Assembly (NCBI RefSeq): GCF_000014965.1
Contig: NC_008554.1
Span: 4,390,001 to 4,454,000 of the forward strand
Direction of reading: 5' to 3'
DNA length: 64,000 nt
From: Syntrophobacter fumaroxidans MPOB
GTDB lineage: Bacteria > Desulfobacterota > Syntrophobacteria > Syntrophobacterales > Syntrophobacteraceae
Shown: piece by piece, positions 1-8,677 of the stretch
How the letters are laid out: the number at the start of each line of letters is the position of its first letter
Position numbering within the stretch: the stretch's first letter is position 1
Made by a program: the position numbers and the translations under genes
Notes under the pieces: model-generated
Seen by the model: only the letters and a program-made list of their open reading frames with translations
Told to the model about the DNA's origin: nothing
Database searches by the model: none

Positions 1-68
1 TAAACGATGTGGTGGAAGGCTACGGCGAGTTGCTGCGCAGGACGCCGAGAGTCGGAGCGCGCAAATGA
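1..68 (+). CDS. 3' end of an unidentified CDS (partial)
   Basis: An open frame enters from the left edge and reads NDVVEGYGELLRRTPRVGAR-K before a TGA at 66-68. That TGA overlaps the ATG of the next gene (ATGA), the usual sign of translational coupling in an operon. Only about 21 residues are visible, so no function can be assigned. Confidence rests on the overlap and on the absence of any other gene in this stretch. Confidence 0.5.
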   Translation, partial: NDVVEGYGELLRRTPRVGARK

Positions 69-733
69 TACGCAACATCGCTTTCCTGCATACGGTGCCT
101 TTTCTCGTGGAGCCTTTTTCCAGTCTGGTTGCGGAGAACCTGTCCGGAGTCGCGTGCTTTCACGTGGTGGACGAGGGAATCCTCAGGGAAGTCTTCCGGG
201 ATGGGGTCCTGGCTCCGAAGGTCCTGCGGCGCATTCTGGAACATTCCGTGCTCGCGGCACAAGCGGGGGCCGAGCTCATCGTGTTCACCTGTTCCTCGAC
301 ATCCCCTGCCGTCGATTGCATCCGGCCGCTCACCGATGTCCCCATCTTGAAGGTGGATGAACCCATGGCGGAGACGGCCGTTCGACTCGGGTCCAAAATC
401 GGTGTCGTGGCCACGGTCCGAACCACGCTGGAGCCCAGCGCCGCCCTGGTGAAAAGCGAGGCGGAGCGTCAGGGGAAAACGGTCGAGGTGGATGCCCGGC
501 TCGAGGCGGAGGCATTCCAGGCACGGCTGTCCGGGAACGTTTCCGAGCACGACAGGATCATACGTCAGGCCTGTGCCGATCTGGCGGCCCGCAATGACGT
601 CGTGGTCCTGGCCCAGGCGTCCATGGCTCACCTGGCGGAGAGCCTTCAGTCGGAGCTCAAACGCCCGGTGCTCTCCAGCCCTCCGCTGTGCATGGAAGCC
701 CTGAAAAAGCTGGTCGGGGACCGCCAAAGCTGA
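65..733 (+). CDS. Aspartate/glutamate racemase family protein
   Basis: A 222-residue protein with the Asp/Glu/hydantoin racemase pattern: VFTCSSTSPAV around residues 73-83 (first catalytic-type Cys at 76), then an IGVVATVRTTLEPS strand-loop and a VVLAQASMAHLAE segment. In two-Cys racemases the last segment carries the second catalytic Cys; here it is a Q-A-S version, as in one subgroup of the family, so classical two-base racemisation is doubtful. The ATG overlaps the TGA of the upstream frame. The natural substrate cannot be read from sequence. The following acyl-CoA genes start about 250 bp downstream and may be a separate unit. Confidence 0.8.
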   Translation: MIRNIAFLHTVPFLVEPFSSLVAENLSGVACFHVVDEGILREVFRDGVLAPKVLRRILEHSVLAAQAGAELIVFTCSSTSPAVDCIRPLTDVPILKVDEPMAETAVRLGSKIGVVATVRTTLEPSAALVKSEAERQGKTVEVDARLEAEAFQARLSGNVSEHDRIIRQACADLAARNDVVVLAQASMAHLAESLQSELKRPVLSSPPLCMEALKKLVGDRQS

Positions 734-986
734 CCGGCTTCACGGCACAGTGCCGGGGTGTACCCGCAAGGGCATGGAGCGGCGATCGAGCGAAGAAAAT
801 CCTCCGGAGCCCGCGAACAAGCCGGCGGCACGCTTTTGTACTAAAATGCCTTGTGCCGCGCGCAGATTGCGGCAGGAAGAAACGACGCGCGGGTTTCAGG
901 AGTGGGTGAGCGTCGGAAATCGAACGGCTTGAACTGGATCGAACGGGTTTGCATGGGCCCAAACCTCAGATCGGAAGGAGTAGTCC

Positions 987-2171
987 ATGAGAGAAGTGGT
1001 AATCCTGGGAGCAGCCCGCACCATCGGCGGACAATTCGGAGGTTCGCTGCAAAACGTGACCGCGCCGGAACTTGGGGCCGCCGCCGTCCGGGAATCGATC
1101 AAACGTTCCGGGATCCCATCGGACGTCGTCGAACAGACAATTTTCGGCAATGCGTGGCAGGCGGGAGTGGGTCCCAATGCGGCCCGCTTGAGCGCGGTCA
1201 TGGGCGGTGTTCCGGTGGACGCCCCGGCGGTGTCGGTCAACGTCCGTTGCGGTTCGAGCCTCCAGGCATTGATCCTGGGCGCCCAGGCCATAAAGGCCGG
1301 GGACGTGGACACCGTTCTGGTCGGCGGGACCGAAAACACCAGCCAGATCCCTTACGGCCTTCCCCGCGCGCGGTGGGGCTACCGGATGGGCAACGGCGAG
1401 ATCCTGGACCTGATGCACAAGGATGGATTTCGCTGTCCGCTTGGGGGCGGTCTCATGGGCGAGATCACCGAATGGCTCGCCGAGGAGAAGGGAATTTCCA
1501 GGGAGGAGCAGGATGCCTTTGCCGCCGAATCCCACAACAAGGCGGAAGCGGCTGCGGCGGCGGGGAAGTTTCGTGATGAGGTCGTTCCCATCGAGATCAG
1601 GGGGAAAAAGGGTGAGGTCACCTTGGTGACGGATGAAGAGATTTTCCGAAAGGGCGTGACCGGGGAGTCTCTCGCCAAGCTGCCGCCTGTTTTCAAGAAG
1701 GGAGGCACGGTCACTGCCGGGAATGCCTGCGCCTTGTGCGACGCGGCTTCCGCCGCGGTGATCATGGAGCGGGGCCGGGCCAGGTCAATGGGGCTCAAGC
1801 CCCTGGCCCTGCTGAGGGGATATGCTTTCGTGGGGATCGATCCCGCGCGATTCGGGCTTTCGCCGGTCAGGGCCATCCCGGCGGCGCTCAAGCAGGCGGG
1901 TCTCGGACTCGGGGACATGGACCTCATCGAGCTCAACGAGGCCTTTGCGGCCCAATATCTTGCCTGCGAGCGGGAGCTTAAGCTGGATCGAACGAAAGTC
2001 AACGTTCACGGGGGCGCGATCGCTCTAGGACATCCGGTGGCCGCCACGGGAACGAAGCTGCTCACCACTCTGCTCTATGCCATGCGGCAGCGTGATGTGA
2101 CTCTTGGCGTGGTGAGCCTGTGCATCGGCGGGGGAAACGGCGTGGCCGCCGTCGTGGAAAGACTGAACTGA
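987..2171 (+). CDS. Acetyl-CoA C-acyltransferase (thiolase)
   Basis: A 394-residue thiolase, the family's normal length. The nucleophilic Cys is C88 (SVNVRCGSS), followed by the central NEAFAAQ motif, the HGGAIALGHPVAATG loop with catalytic H349, and C379 in SLCIGGGNG. It cleaves 3-ketoacyl-CoA or condenses acetyl-CoA in the cytoplasm. A GGAAGGAG-type ribosome site precedes the ATG. It heads a run with 3-hydroxyacyl-CoA dehydrogenase and enoyl-CoA hydratase, giving three consecutive steps of a beta-oxidation or butyrate-type pathway. No acyl-CoA dehydrogenase or CoA ligase is adjacent. Chain-length preference and direction cannot be decided from sequence. Confidence 0.93.
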   Translation: MREVVILGAARTIGGQFGGSLQNVTAPELGAAAVRESIKRSGIPSDVVEQTIFGNAWQAGVGPNAARLSAVMGGVPVDAPAVSVNVRCGSSLQALILGAQAIKAGDVDTVLVGGTENTSQIPYGLPRARWGYRMGNGEILDLMHKDGFRCPLGGGLMGEITEWLAEEKGISREEQDAFAAESHNKAEAAAAAGKFRDEVVPIEIRGKKGEVTLVTDEEIFRKGVTGESLAKLPPVFKKGGTVTAGNACALCDAASAAVIMERGRARSMGLKPLALLRGYAFVGIDPARFGLSPVRAIPAALKQAGLGLGDMDLIELNEAFAAQYLACERELKLDRTKVNVHGGAIALGHPVAATGTKLLTTLLYAMRQRDVTLGVVSLCIGGGNGVAAVVERLN

Positions 2172-2302
2172 GGCCCGCGCGGCGACCCCGGGCACGCCGC
2201 GGCGCGAGCCCTGGGGCCGCGCGTTCGGCAGGCCGGAATGCCTTGCCGCCGGGGTCCCGGAAGACAGTGAATCAATCCCGTGGAGGGACGGAGGAACGGA
2301 AC

Positions 2303-3166
2303 ATGGCCAGAAACGGAGTTCTCGTGGTCGGTGCTGGGAACATGGGAGCAGGCATTGCCCAGTTGTGTGCTCAGCAGGGGTTCGAGGTGGTGATCGCCGA
2401 TATCAGCCTGGAGCTTTCGGACAAGGCGAAAGCACGCATTGAAAAGGGGCTTCGGAAAAGGGTCGAGCAGGGGAAGCTCGACGCGGCGCAAAAGGATGCG
2501 ATACTGTCGCGCATACAAACGGCGGGCGATCTCGGTCCCGCCGCCGTATGCCGGTTTGTCATCGAAAGCGTGATCGAGGACATCGCGATCAAGCGGAAGG
2601 TTTTTGCCGAATTGGACAACCTGTCGCCACCGGAGACTATTCTGGCCACCAACACGACGTCCCTGTCCATCAGCGCCATGGCGGAGGCCACCAGGCGTCC
2701 GGAAAGGGTGGTGCAGATGCACTTTTTCAATCCGCCGGTGATCATGAAGCTCGTGGAAATCATGCCGGGAAAGAAAACTTCCCGGGAAACCGTGGAGGCC
2801 GCGGCGGAATTTGCCAGGCAGCTCGGCAAGGATCCGGTGGTGTGCAAGAACGAGGCTCCCGCGGGAATCGTCAGCCGGGTCTTGGGACAGTTGCTCAATG
2901 AAGCCACCTGGCTGGTCGCCTCCGGCGTTGCGGATCCGCAGGACATCGACAAGGCGATGAAGCTTGGCGCAAACCATCCCATGGGGCCGCTGGAGTTGAT
3001 CGATCTCATCGGTCTGGACGTGCATCGGGCCAAGATGCAGACCCTGAGCGCTTTCCTGAACGATCCCCGGTACAGGCATCCCGATCTGCTGGATCGTATG
3101 ATCGCCGAAGGGCGTCTCGGCAAAAAAGTCGGTAAAGGTTTTTATACTTATGAAGAGGGTAAGTGA
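2303..3166 (+). CDS. 3-hydroxyacyl-CoA dehydrogenase
   Basis: 287 residues, matching short-form 3-hydroxybutyryl-CoA dehydrogenases. The N-terminal Rossmann motif is VVGAGNMGAGIAQ, followed by the FVIESVIED strand and the MHFFNPPVIMKLVEI segment carrying the catalytic His; the C-terminal helical domain includes GANHPMGPLELIDLIGLD. It oxidises 3-hydroxyacyl-CoA with NAD+. I start at ATG 2303, not further upstream, because GGAGGAACGGA lies just before it and the Rossmann fold begins there. The stop overlaps the next ATG by one base (TGATG), so the two genes are coupled. Confidence 0.93.
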   Translation: MARNGVLVVGAGNMGAGIAQLCAQQGFEVVIADISLELSDKAKARIEKGLRKRVEQGKLDAAQKDAILSRIQTAGDLGPAAVCRFVIESVIEDIAIKRKVFAELDNLSPPETILATNTTSLSISAMAEATRRPERVVQMHFFNPPVIMKLVEIMPGKKTSRETVEAAAEFARQLGKDPVVCKNEAPAGIVSRVLGQLLNEATWLVASGVADPQDIDKAMKLGANHPMGPLELIDLIGLDVHRAKMQTLSAFLNDPRYRHPDLLDRMIAEGRLGKKVGKGFYTYEEGK

Positions 3167-3945
3167 TGTTCGAAAACATCAAATTGGAGTATGATGGCCT
3201 CGTCGCGTTTCTGACCGTCAACCGTCCGGACAAGCGCAACGCGGTCGACGGCGCCACGGTGGAAGAGATCGACCGCGCGCTTTCCGAGCTGGAGAGAGCC
3301 GAGGGCGCGCGCGTTCTAATCCTGACCGGAGCGGGGGACAAGGCGTTTGTCGCGGGCGCCGACATCTCGGAACTGGCCAGGCGCGACACACGGCTGGGCA
3401 GGATCGAGACGCGGAGGCGTCAGGAGGTTTACACGCGCATCGAGACGTTGGAGATCCCCTCGATTGCCGCCATCAATGGCTGGGCATTGGGAACCGGTCT
3501 CGAGCTGGCCATGGCCTGCACCATGCGCGTGGCGTCCGCGGGCGTGCTGCTGGGCCAGCCCGAGGTAAGGCTCGGCATCATTCCCGGCGCCGGCGGGACG
3601 CAAAGACTTCCGCGCCTGGTGGGCATGGGGCGTGCCATGGAAATGATCCTGACGGGGGAGGCGATTCCCGCCGAAGAGGCCCTCTCCATGGGGTTGGTCA
3701 ACCGCGTCGTGCCTCGGGAAAAACTGATGGAAGAAACGCTAAAGCTGGCGCGAATTATTGCCGAACAGCCAAGGATGGCAGTACAGTACGCCAAGGAGGC
3801 GGTCCTCCGATACTGCGAAGGGTCGTTTGCCGCGGGCCTGGCGCATGAATCCTATCTTCACGCGCTGTCCTGCGGAACGGAGGACAAACGGGAAGGGGTG
3901 TCGGCGTTTCTGGAGAAACGTAAACCCAGGTTTACCGGGAGATAG
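3166..3945 (+). CDS. Enoyl-CoA hydratase/isomerase (crotonase family)
   Basis: 259 residues of the crotonase fold. The oxyanion-hole segments are AFVAGADISEL and NGWALGTGLELAMAC. Both hydratase glutamates appear conserved: E in GLELAMA and E in GQPEVRLGIIPGAGGTQ, which favours hydration of 2-enoyl-CoA over the decarboxylase or isomerase activities of the superfamily. It is translationally coupled to the dehydrogenase upstream (TGATG) and completes a thiolase/dehydrogenase/hydratase trio. A GTG three bases upstream is an alternative start. Substrate chain length is unknown. Confidence 0.92.
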   Translation: MFENIKLEYDGLVAFLTVNRPDKRNAVDGATVEEIDRALSELERAEGARVLILTGAGDKAFVAGADISELARRDTRLGRIETRRRQEVYTRIETLEIPSIAAINGWALGTGLELAMACTMRVASAGVLLGQPEVRLGIIPGAGGTQRLPRLVGMGRAMEMILTGEAIPAEEALSMGLVNRVVPREKLMEETLKLARIIAEQPRMAVQYAKEAVLRYCEGSFAAGLAHESYLHALSCGTEDKREGVSAFLEKRKPRFTGR

Positions 3946-4346
3946 GCGATAGCCGCCTCTCGGAGAAGCTTTCGGGTTCCCCCTTTTCGTCATTCCTGAG
4001 TATCACCGCGAGCCGGGGGCTCACAACGATTACTGAAGTTGTCTTCCTTCTCCCCGCGAACCGCCCGGGGCCGGCGGCTCACAACGAACCAAGACCATAG
4101 AGGCGCTATTCCCGCGCAGGCGGGAACCAGCTTGTCCAAGGCTTTCCGGACCCCGGTCCTGCCGGGGTCACGCTCGGGGTGGACTGTGCGATGTGTTCAT
4201 GAAAACCCCGGCAATAATCGGGCAGCGATCCACGCGCGAGAAGTCGCGGCATCACCCCGGCCTGTCGGCCGGTCCCCCTGGTGTTGCCGACGGAGGATGT
4301 CGGACGGGAAGAAAGGACCATTTCACAACAGGAGGGGCATGATCTC
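3946..4346. other. Intergenic region with two perfect hairpins
   Basis: No convincing gene lies here. It holds two perfect palindromes: 4109-4126 (TTCCCGC/GCGGGAA, 4-nt loop) and 4149-4169 (GACCCCGG/CCGGGGTC, 5-nt loop), neither followed by a T-run. They look like a degraded REP-type intergenic repeat. A GGGGGCTCACAACGA / GGCGGCTCACAACGA near-repeat lies upstream, at about 4015-4090. Confidence 0.55.
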
Positions 4347-4487
4347 ATGGACACGCTCACTTACGGATTGGTAATCACGTTGGTCGGCATGGGGGGGACG
4401 ATTCTTGGTCTCTATTTCATCGTGTTGTTCGTGGAGCTGGTCAAGAGGCTCTTTCCTTACCGCGAAGAGGAAGGGCAGAAAGGTTAG
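4347..4487 (+). CDS. Sodium-translocating decarboxylase gamma subunit (OadG-like), small
   Basis: A 46-residue single-pass membrane protein: short N-terminus, one hydrophobic helix (about residues 7-32), then a basic/acidic tail. OadG/MmdD-type gamma subunits anchor and assemble biotin-dependent Na+ pumps and are typically this small and poorly conserved, so the call leans on its position directly before the beta subunit. An AGGAGGGG site lies 8-12 bases upstream of this ATG, which decides the start. The stop is immediately followed by the GTG of the next gene. Confidence 0.7.
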   Translation: MDTLTYGLVITLVGMGGTILGLYFIVLFVELVKRLFPYREEEGQKG

Positions 4488-5636
4488 GTGGCGAGTATGC
4501 TGAACCTGATTCAGTCCGGCCTCGGCGGCCTGATTATGGGGGTGAGCGCGCTCACCCTTGAAAACGGCGTCATGATCCTCGCGGGCGGCATGCTCCTCTA
4601 CCTTGGAATCAGAAAAGACTATGAACCCTTGCTCCTGGTTCCCATCGGATTCGGGGCGATCCTCGTGAATATGCCCCTGTCCGGAATGATGGGGGAGGGA
4701 GGCCTTTTCAAGCAGTTCTACGATTTCGGCGTCATTACGGAGGTCTTTCCCTGTCTTATTTTTGTCGGAATCGGCGCGATGACGGATTTTTCTCCCCTCC
4801 TGGAGAATCCCAAGATCCTGCTGCTTGGCGCGGCGGGACAATTCGGGATCTTTCTCACGCTGCTCCTGGCGATCGGCCTGGGATTCAACCTGCTCGACGC
4901 CGTCTCCATCGGAATCATCGGCGCGTGCGACGGCCCGACCTCCATTTACGTGACCTCCAAGTATGCGCCCCATCTGCTGGGAGCCGTTTCCGTGGCGGCC
5001 TATTCCTACATGGCCCTGGTCCCGCTGATTCAACCTCCGATCATGAAGCTCCTCACCACGGAACGGGAAAAAAGAGTGAAGATGCCGTATCCCGAACGAT
5101 CCGTTTCCCCCAATCTCAAAATCATTTTTCCCATCGCGGTGACCGTTATCACCTGCTTGATCGCTCCCATGGGGACTCCCCTCATGGGCATGCTCATGCT
5201 GGGGAACCTCATGAAGGAATCGGGCGTCGTCAACCGGCTCACCAAAGCCTCGGAAAATGAGATCGCCAACGTCGTCACCCTGCTCCTGGGGCTCTCCATC
5301 GGTGCCACAATGGAAGGCTCGGCGTTCCTCAAGCCCCAGACTCTTCTCATTCTCGGGCTCGGCTTCCTGGCAATCTGCCTGGACACGGTTACAGGCGTTC
5401 TTTTTGGAAAGCTGATGTGTTTCCTGACCAACGGAAAGGTGAATCCGCTCGTCGGCGCGGCCGGGATTTCAGCCTACCCGATGGCCGCCAGGGTGGTCCA
5501 GACGGAAGGCCGGCGCTACGACACCAACAACTGGCTCCTCATGCATGCCATGGGCGCCAATACGGGCGGTCAGATCGGTTCCATCATGGCTGCCGCCATC
5601 ATGCTCTCCGTGTTGAAGGGGCTGGGCATCGGCTGA
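4488..5636 (+). CDS. Sodium-ion translocating decarboxylase beta subunit (OadB/MmdB/GcdB family)
   Basis: 382 residues with about nine to eleven membrane helices. Family hallmarks are very clear: EGGLFKQFYDFGVITEVFPC, FVGIGAMTDFSPLL, the GACDGPTSIYVTSKYAP segment with the membrane Asp used in Na+ transport, and SYMALVPLIQPPIMKLLTT. Beta subunits decarboxylate carboxybiotin and export Na+. The GTG at 4488 abuts the gamma gene's stop; ATG 4497 is an alternative start. No carboxyltransferase alpha subunit or biotin carrier is encoded nearby, so the CoA-ester or oxaloacetate specificity must come from genes elsewhere (methylmalonyl-CoA would fit a syntrophic propionate degrader; inference). Confidence 0.93.
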   Translation: MASMLNLIQSGLGGLIMGVSALTLENGVMILAGGMLLYLGIRKDYEPLLLVPIGFGAILVNMPLSGMMGEGGLFKQFYDFGVITEVFPCLIFVGIGAMTDFSPLLENPKILLLGAAGQFGIFLTLLLAIGLGFNLLDAVSIGIIGACDGPTSIYVTSKYAPHLLGAVSVAAYSYMALVPLIQPPIMKLLTTEREKRVKMPYPERSVSPNLKIIFPIAVTVITCLIAPMGTPLMGMLMLGNLMKESGVVNRLTKASENEIANVVTLLLGLSIGATMEGSAFLKPQTLLILGLGFLAICLDTVTGVLFGKLMCFLTNGKVNPLVGAAGISAYPMAARVVQTEGRRYDTNNWLLMHAMGANTGGQIGSIMAAAIMLSVLKGLGIG

Positions 5637-5665
5637 CGCCGGGCGGCGCTCGGAGCCGTGGCCGG

Positions 5666-5686
5666 GGGAGGGCTTCATGCCCTCCC
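5666..5686. terminator. Hairpin between convergent oadB-like and dctM genes
   Basis: Perfect 8-bp stem GGGAGGGC/GCCCTCCC with a 5-nt loop in the 160-bp space between two convergent genes. It lacks a T-run, so Rho-independent termination is uncertain. A very similar hairpin lies at 10894-10922 next to the same TGAACGCAA motif, so this is also part of a dispersed repeat. Confidence 0.5.
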
Positions 5687-5703
5687 GCCCAGTGCACTCA
5701 TCC

Positions 5704-5726
5704 TGAACGCAAGATGGCATCAGGAG
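5704..5726 (+). repeat. Copy A of dispersed TGAACGCAA intergenic motif
   Basis: TGAACGCAA followed four bases later by GGCATCA. Five further copies of this two-part motif (minus 10859-10881, plus 11011-11033, minus 38675-38697, plus 38903-38925, plus 40452-40474) lie at or beside intergenic sites in this window. Here it directly follows the GGGAGGGC hairpin, downstream of two convergent genes. Confidence 0.55.
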
Positions 5727-5799
5727 TCGCCGAGGCATTCCCTCGACTCGAAATCCCCGTTTCTCCGAGGGCCCGTCTCACCGACTTCTCCCGACAGAG

Positions 5800-7089
5800 C
5801 TAATGCAGAAGCCCGAGCATCCTCGGCAGCCACATCGTCATGCCCGGCCAGTAGGCCACCATGAGGGTCAGGGCAACCAGGAACACCCAGTACGGCATGA
5901 CCTCCCGGAAGGTATCCTCGAGCTTGATTCCCGCGATCTTCGAGGTGACGAAGAGGCTCAGGCACACGGGTGGCGTGATCACCGCAATCTGGATCGCCAT
6001 GACGAAAACCAGGGCGAAGTGATGGGCCTCGATTCCGTAGTAATCGGCGGCCGGCGCCAGCACCGGGACAAACATGATCATGATGGCGATGCCCTCGATG
6101 AAAAATCCGAAAACCGTCAGGAGGAGGACTACCAGCGTGATGAAGAAGATCGGGCTCGTCGAAAAGGCCATCAACATGCCCCCGATCTTCTGAGGCACCT
6201 GGGAGCTGGTCAGGATCCAGGCGCAGACCTTCGCGGTGGCCATCAGGATCAAAACGGTGGAGCTGACCACGGCGGTCATGTGCAGTGACGCGATGATACT
6301 GGAAAATTTCAGCTTCCGGGTGAAAAACGCCCCCACGATCAGGACATAGGCCGTCGCGGCGGCTCCGGCTTCCGTGGGCGTGAAGATTCCGGTGAGGATG
6401 CCTCCCAGGATGATCGCCATGGCGGTGATGCCCAGCAGGGCTCCCCTGAAGCATTCAAAGACCTTGCGAATGCTGAACCGCTCGCTGCTGACGGGGTAGT
6501 TGCGGCGCCTTGCCAGAATGGTGCAAATGATCATGAGGCCCGCTCCGACGAGCACGCCCGGCACGGCACCCGCCACGAAGAGGGCGGCGACGGAGACGGT
6601 GCCTCCTTGAACGAAGGAATAGATCAGCATCCCGACGCTGGGGGGAATCAGGGGACCCATGATGGATGCGACGGCAGCCAGCGTCGCGGCGAACCGCGCG
6701 TCATAACCCTCTCGTTTCATGCTCGGAATGAAAATAGACCCGATGGCCGCCGCATCCCCAACGGCCGTGCCGGTCACCCCCGACAGGAACATCTCCGTGA
6801 CGATGCTCACATGGGCCAGGCCCGCCCGCCAATGCCCCACCAGGGCCTTCGCCAGGCCGACCAGGCTCGGCAGAATGCCGCTGCGCTCGGCCAGGTCTCC
6901 GGCCATGATGAAAAACGGAATGGCCATCAGCGGGAAGGAATCGACGCCGGAAAACATGAGCGTGGGAACGATCAACAGGGATTCCTGGCCGCAGAACAGA
7001 AGAAAAGCCAAGGCCGCGAGCCCGAGGCAGAAGGCCACCGGGACTCCAAGCATGAGCGTCACGAAAAACGCGATGATCAGGGCGATCAT
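5800..7089 (-). CDS. dctM: TRAP transporter large permease subunit (DctM family)
   Basis: 429 residues with about twelve hydrophobic helices, the standard DctM size. Recognisable segments include the N-terminal helix after MIALIIAFFVTLMLGVPVAF, FPLMAIPFFIMAGDLAERSG, VTGTAVGDAAAIGSIFIPSM and GPLIPPSVGMLIYSF. With the small subunit it forms the Na+-driven membrane part of a TRAP uptake system. It overlaps dctQ by four bases (7086-7089) and is last in a leftward dctP-dctQ-dctM operon. The substrate is probably an organic or carboxylic acid, judged from the family only. Confidence 0.95.
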   Translation of the reverse strand: MIALIIAFFVTLMLGVPVAFCLGLAALAFLLFCGQESLLIVPTLMFSGVDSFPLMAIPFFIMAGDLAERSGILPSLVGLAKALVGHWRAGLAHVSIVTEMFLSGVTGTAVGDAAAIGSIFIPSMKREGYDARFAATLAAVASIMGPLIPPSVGMLIYSFVQGGTVSVAALFVAGAVPGVLVGAGLMIICTILARRRNYPVSSERFSIRKVFECFRGALLGITAMAIILGGILTGIFTPTEAGAAATAYVLIVGAFFTRKLKFSSIIASLHMTAVVSSTVLILMATAKVCAWILTSSQVPQKIGGMLMAFSTSPIFFITLVVLLLTVFGFFIEGIAIMIMFVPVLAPAADYYGIEAHHFALVFVMAIQIAVITPPVCLSLFVTSKIAGIKLEDTFREVMPYWVFLVALTLMVAYWPGMTMWLPRMLGLLH

Positions 7090-7607
7090 GAAAGACCTCC
7101 GTCGATGACGGGGATTTCGAATTCTTCTTCAGGAGGCGCCATCCTGCCGGAGATTACCAGAACGCTTTCCCAGATTTTGGGGAGCAGGTTGAGGATCATG
7201 AGCACCCCGCCCACCGGGAGCGCCAGGTAGAACCAGAACATGGGAATACCGAGGGTGGGAATGATCTGTTCGAACTGAAAGGAGAGGGCGATGCACCCCT
7301 CGTAGACAAGAAAACTCAGAAAGAAAACAAAGAGAAGGTGGGCGGCGAGATTCAACCAGGCGCGGACCTTGCCGGGGAAAAAGTTGACGAAGAGCTCCAC
7401 CCGGGTGTGCGCATTTTCCCTGACGGCCAGGCTCGCGCCCAGGAAGACCATCCAGACCATGGAGTAACGCGTGAACTCCTCGGTGATGTAAAGCGTCATC
7501 CCGAAAAAGTAGCGCAGAACGACCTCGACCGACACGAAAATCGTGATGACGGCGAGAATCAGGACGGTTGCCGCTTTGATCACCTTATTGAGTATGTCGA
7601 AGAACAT
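7086..7607 (-). CDS. dctQ: TRAP transporter small permease subunit (DctQ family)
   Basis: 173 residues with four predicted membrane helices and the typical DctQ order: an N-terminal helix (VIKAATVLILAVITIFVSVE), VVLRYFFG, EEFTRYSMVWMVFLGASLAVRENAHTRVELF in the middle, and a C-terminal acidic tail. I chose the ATG at 7607 because GAGAGGTGG sits five bases before it; a GTG at 7649 would add 14 residues but starts inside the dctP-dctQ hairpin. It partners DctM in the membrane. Downstream overlap with dctM is ATGA. Confidence 0.92.
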   Translation of the reverse strand: MFFDILNKVIKAATVLILAVITIFVSVEVVLRYFFGMTLYITEEFTRYSMVWMVFLGASLAVRENAHTRVELFVNFFPGKVRAWLNLAAHLLFVFFLSFLVYEGCIALSFQFEQIIPTLGIPMFWFYLALPVGGVLMILNLLPKIWESVLVISGRMAPPEEEFEIPVIDGGLS

Positions 7608-7627
7608 TTGCCACCTCTCGAGAAAAC

Positions 7628-7655
7628 GGGCGGGGGCATTGGAAAGCACCCGCCC
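7628..7655 (-). promoter_or_regulatory. Stem-loop between dctP and dctQ
   Basis: GGGCGGG/CCCGCCC stem extended by a GC/GC pair after one mismatch, with an 8-nt loop, just after the dctP stop. Intercistronic hairpins behind binding-protein genes commonly give partial termination or protect the upstream mRNA, raising receptor levels over permease. That role is inferred from position. Confidence 0.55.
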
Positions 7656-7666
7656 TTCAACCTCGG

Positions 7667-8677
7667 CTATTGGTTGGCCTTGACGAACATGTCCGTCAGC
7701 ATCTTCCCGTCTTTTCCGAAGTCCTTGATGGCTTCCGGATAGAGTTCCAAAGCGATCTTGCGGAACTTTGCCAGTTCGGCTTCACTCAGGGTATTGACCT
7801 TCATCCCCGCCTTTTCCATTTCCTTCAGGTACTTTGCGTTGTCCTTGTCGTTCTCGGCCCATTGCCAGGCCCTGGTCTTCCTGGCGGCCGCATCGACGAC
7901 GGCCTGAAGATCCTTGGGCAGCTTGTCGAAGAACGTCTTGTTCATGATGAAGCACCCGACCTCGTTGACGTGGCCGGTGAGCGAATAGTATTTCTGCACC
8001 TCGTAGAACCTGGCCGTGTACGTCATGGACGGCGGGTTCTCCTGAGCGTCGACCACGCCGCTTCTCAGCGCTTCGAACAATTCGGTGAAGTCCATGGGAG
8101 TGGGCGCGGCGCCGCATGCCTTGAAGAATCCCGTGTGAACCGGGGTGGGGAGGGTCCGGATCTTGAGCCCTTTCAGATCGTCCACGGTCTCGATGGGTTT
8201 ACGGTTGTTGGACACGTGCCGAAACCCATTGTCCCAGAAACCCAGGCTGTGGAAGCCGGCGGCAAGCATTCTCTTTTCGAGTTCCTTGCCCGGAGGTCCT
8301 TCCAGGACTTCGAACTGCCTTTTCAGGTCCTTCCAGAGGTAGGGAAGAACGGTGATGCCCAGCTCGGGCACATTGCGCTGGAAGTTGGCGACCCCGCCCA
8401 GGGCCGATTCCAGGGTTCCCATCCTGACCATTTCCATGGTCTCCCGAACCTTGCCGAGTGCTCCGGCATGATGGACCTCGACGGAAATCTTCCCGCCGGA
8501 CGCCTTTTCCACTTCCTGTTTGAAGAATTCCGCGCCCCGCCCCCAGGAATGATCCGCCGCCACCGGGTTGGCGACCCGGATCCGGTATTCCGCGGCTTGG
8601 ACACTGACCGTTGAAGCCAAAAGGAATACAACGATCAGGGCGAAGACGACGTGAAAGGACCTGTGATGACTCTTCAT
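7667..8677 (-). CDS. dctP: TRAP transporter substrate-binding protein (DctP family)
   Basis: 336 residues with a clear Sec signal peptide (hydrophobic residues 9-26, cleavage near VQAAEYRIRVAN). Family features: FKQEVEKASGGKISVEVHHAGALG, the conserved Arg region (LKGLKIRTLPTPVHTGFFKACGA split by a loop), GVVDAQENPP and the YYSLTGHV segment. It binds the solute in the periplasm and delivers it to DctQM. AGGAG lies 6-10 bases before the ATG. First gene of the operon; a promoter/operator candidate lies about 570 bp upstream at 9241-9279. Confidence 0.95.
   Translation of the reverse strand: MKSHHRSFHVVFALIVVFLLASTVSVQAAEYRIRVANPVAADHSWGRGAEFFKQEVEKASGGKISVEVHHAGALGKVRETMEMVRMGTLESALGGVANFQRNVPELGITVLPYLWKDLKRQFEVLEGPPGKELEKRMLAAGFHSLGFWDNGFRHVSNNRKPIETVDDLKGLKIRTLPTPVHTGFFKACGAAPTPMDFTELFEALRSGVVDAQENPPSMTYTARFYEVQKYYSLTGHVNEVGCFIMNKTFFDKLPKDLQAVVDAAARKTRAWQWAENDKDNAKYLKEMEKAGMKVNTLSEAELAKFRKIALELYPEAIKDFGKDGKMLTDMFVKANQ

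Noticed and set aside
4039-4374. 111-codon frame between enoyl-CoA hydratase and OadG-like genes
   Set aside because: It spans two palindromic repeats and the ribosome site of the next gene; not protein-like.
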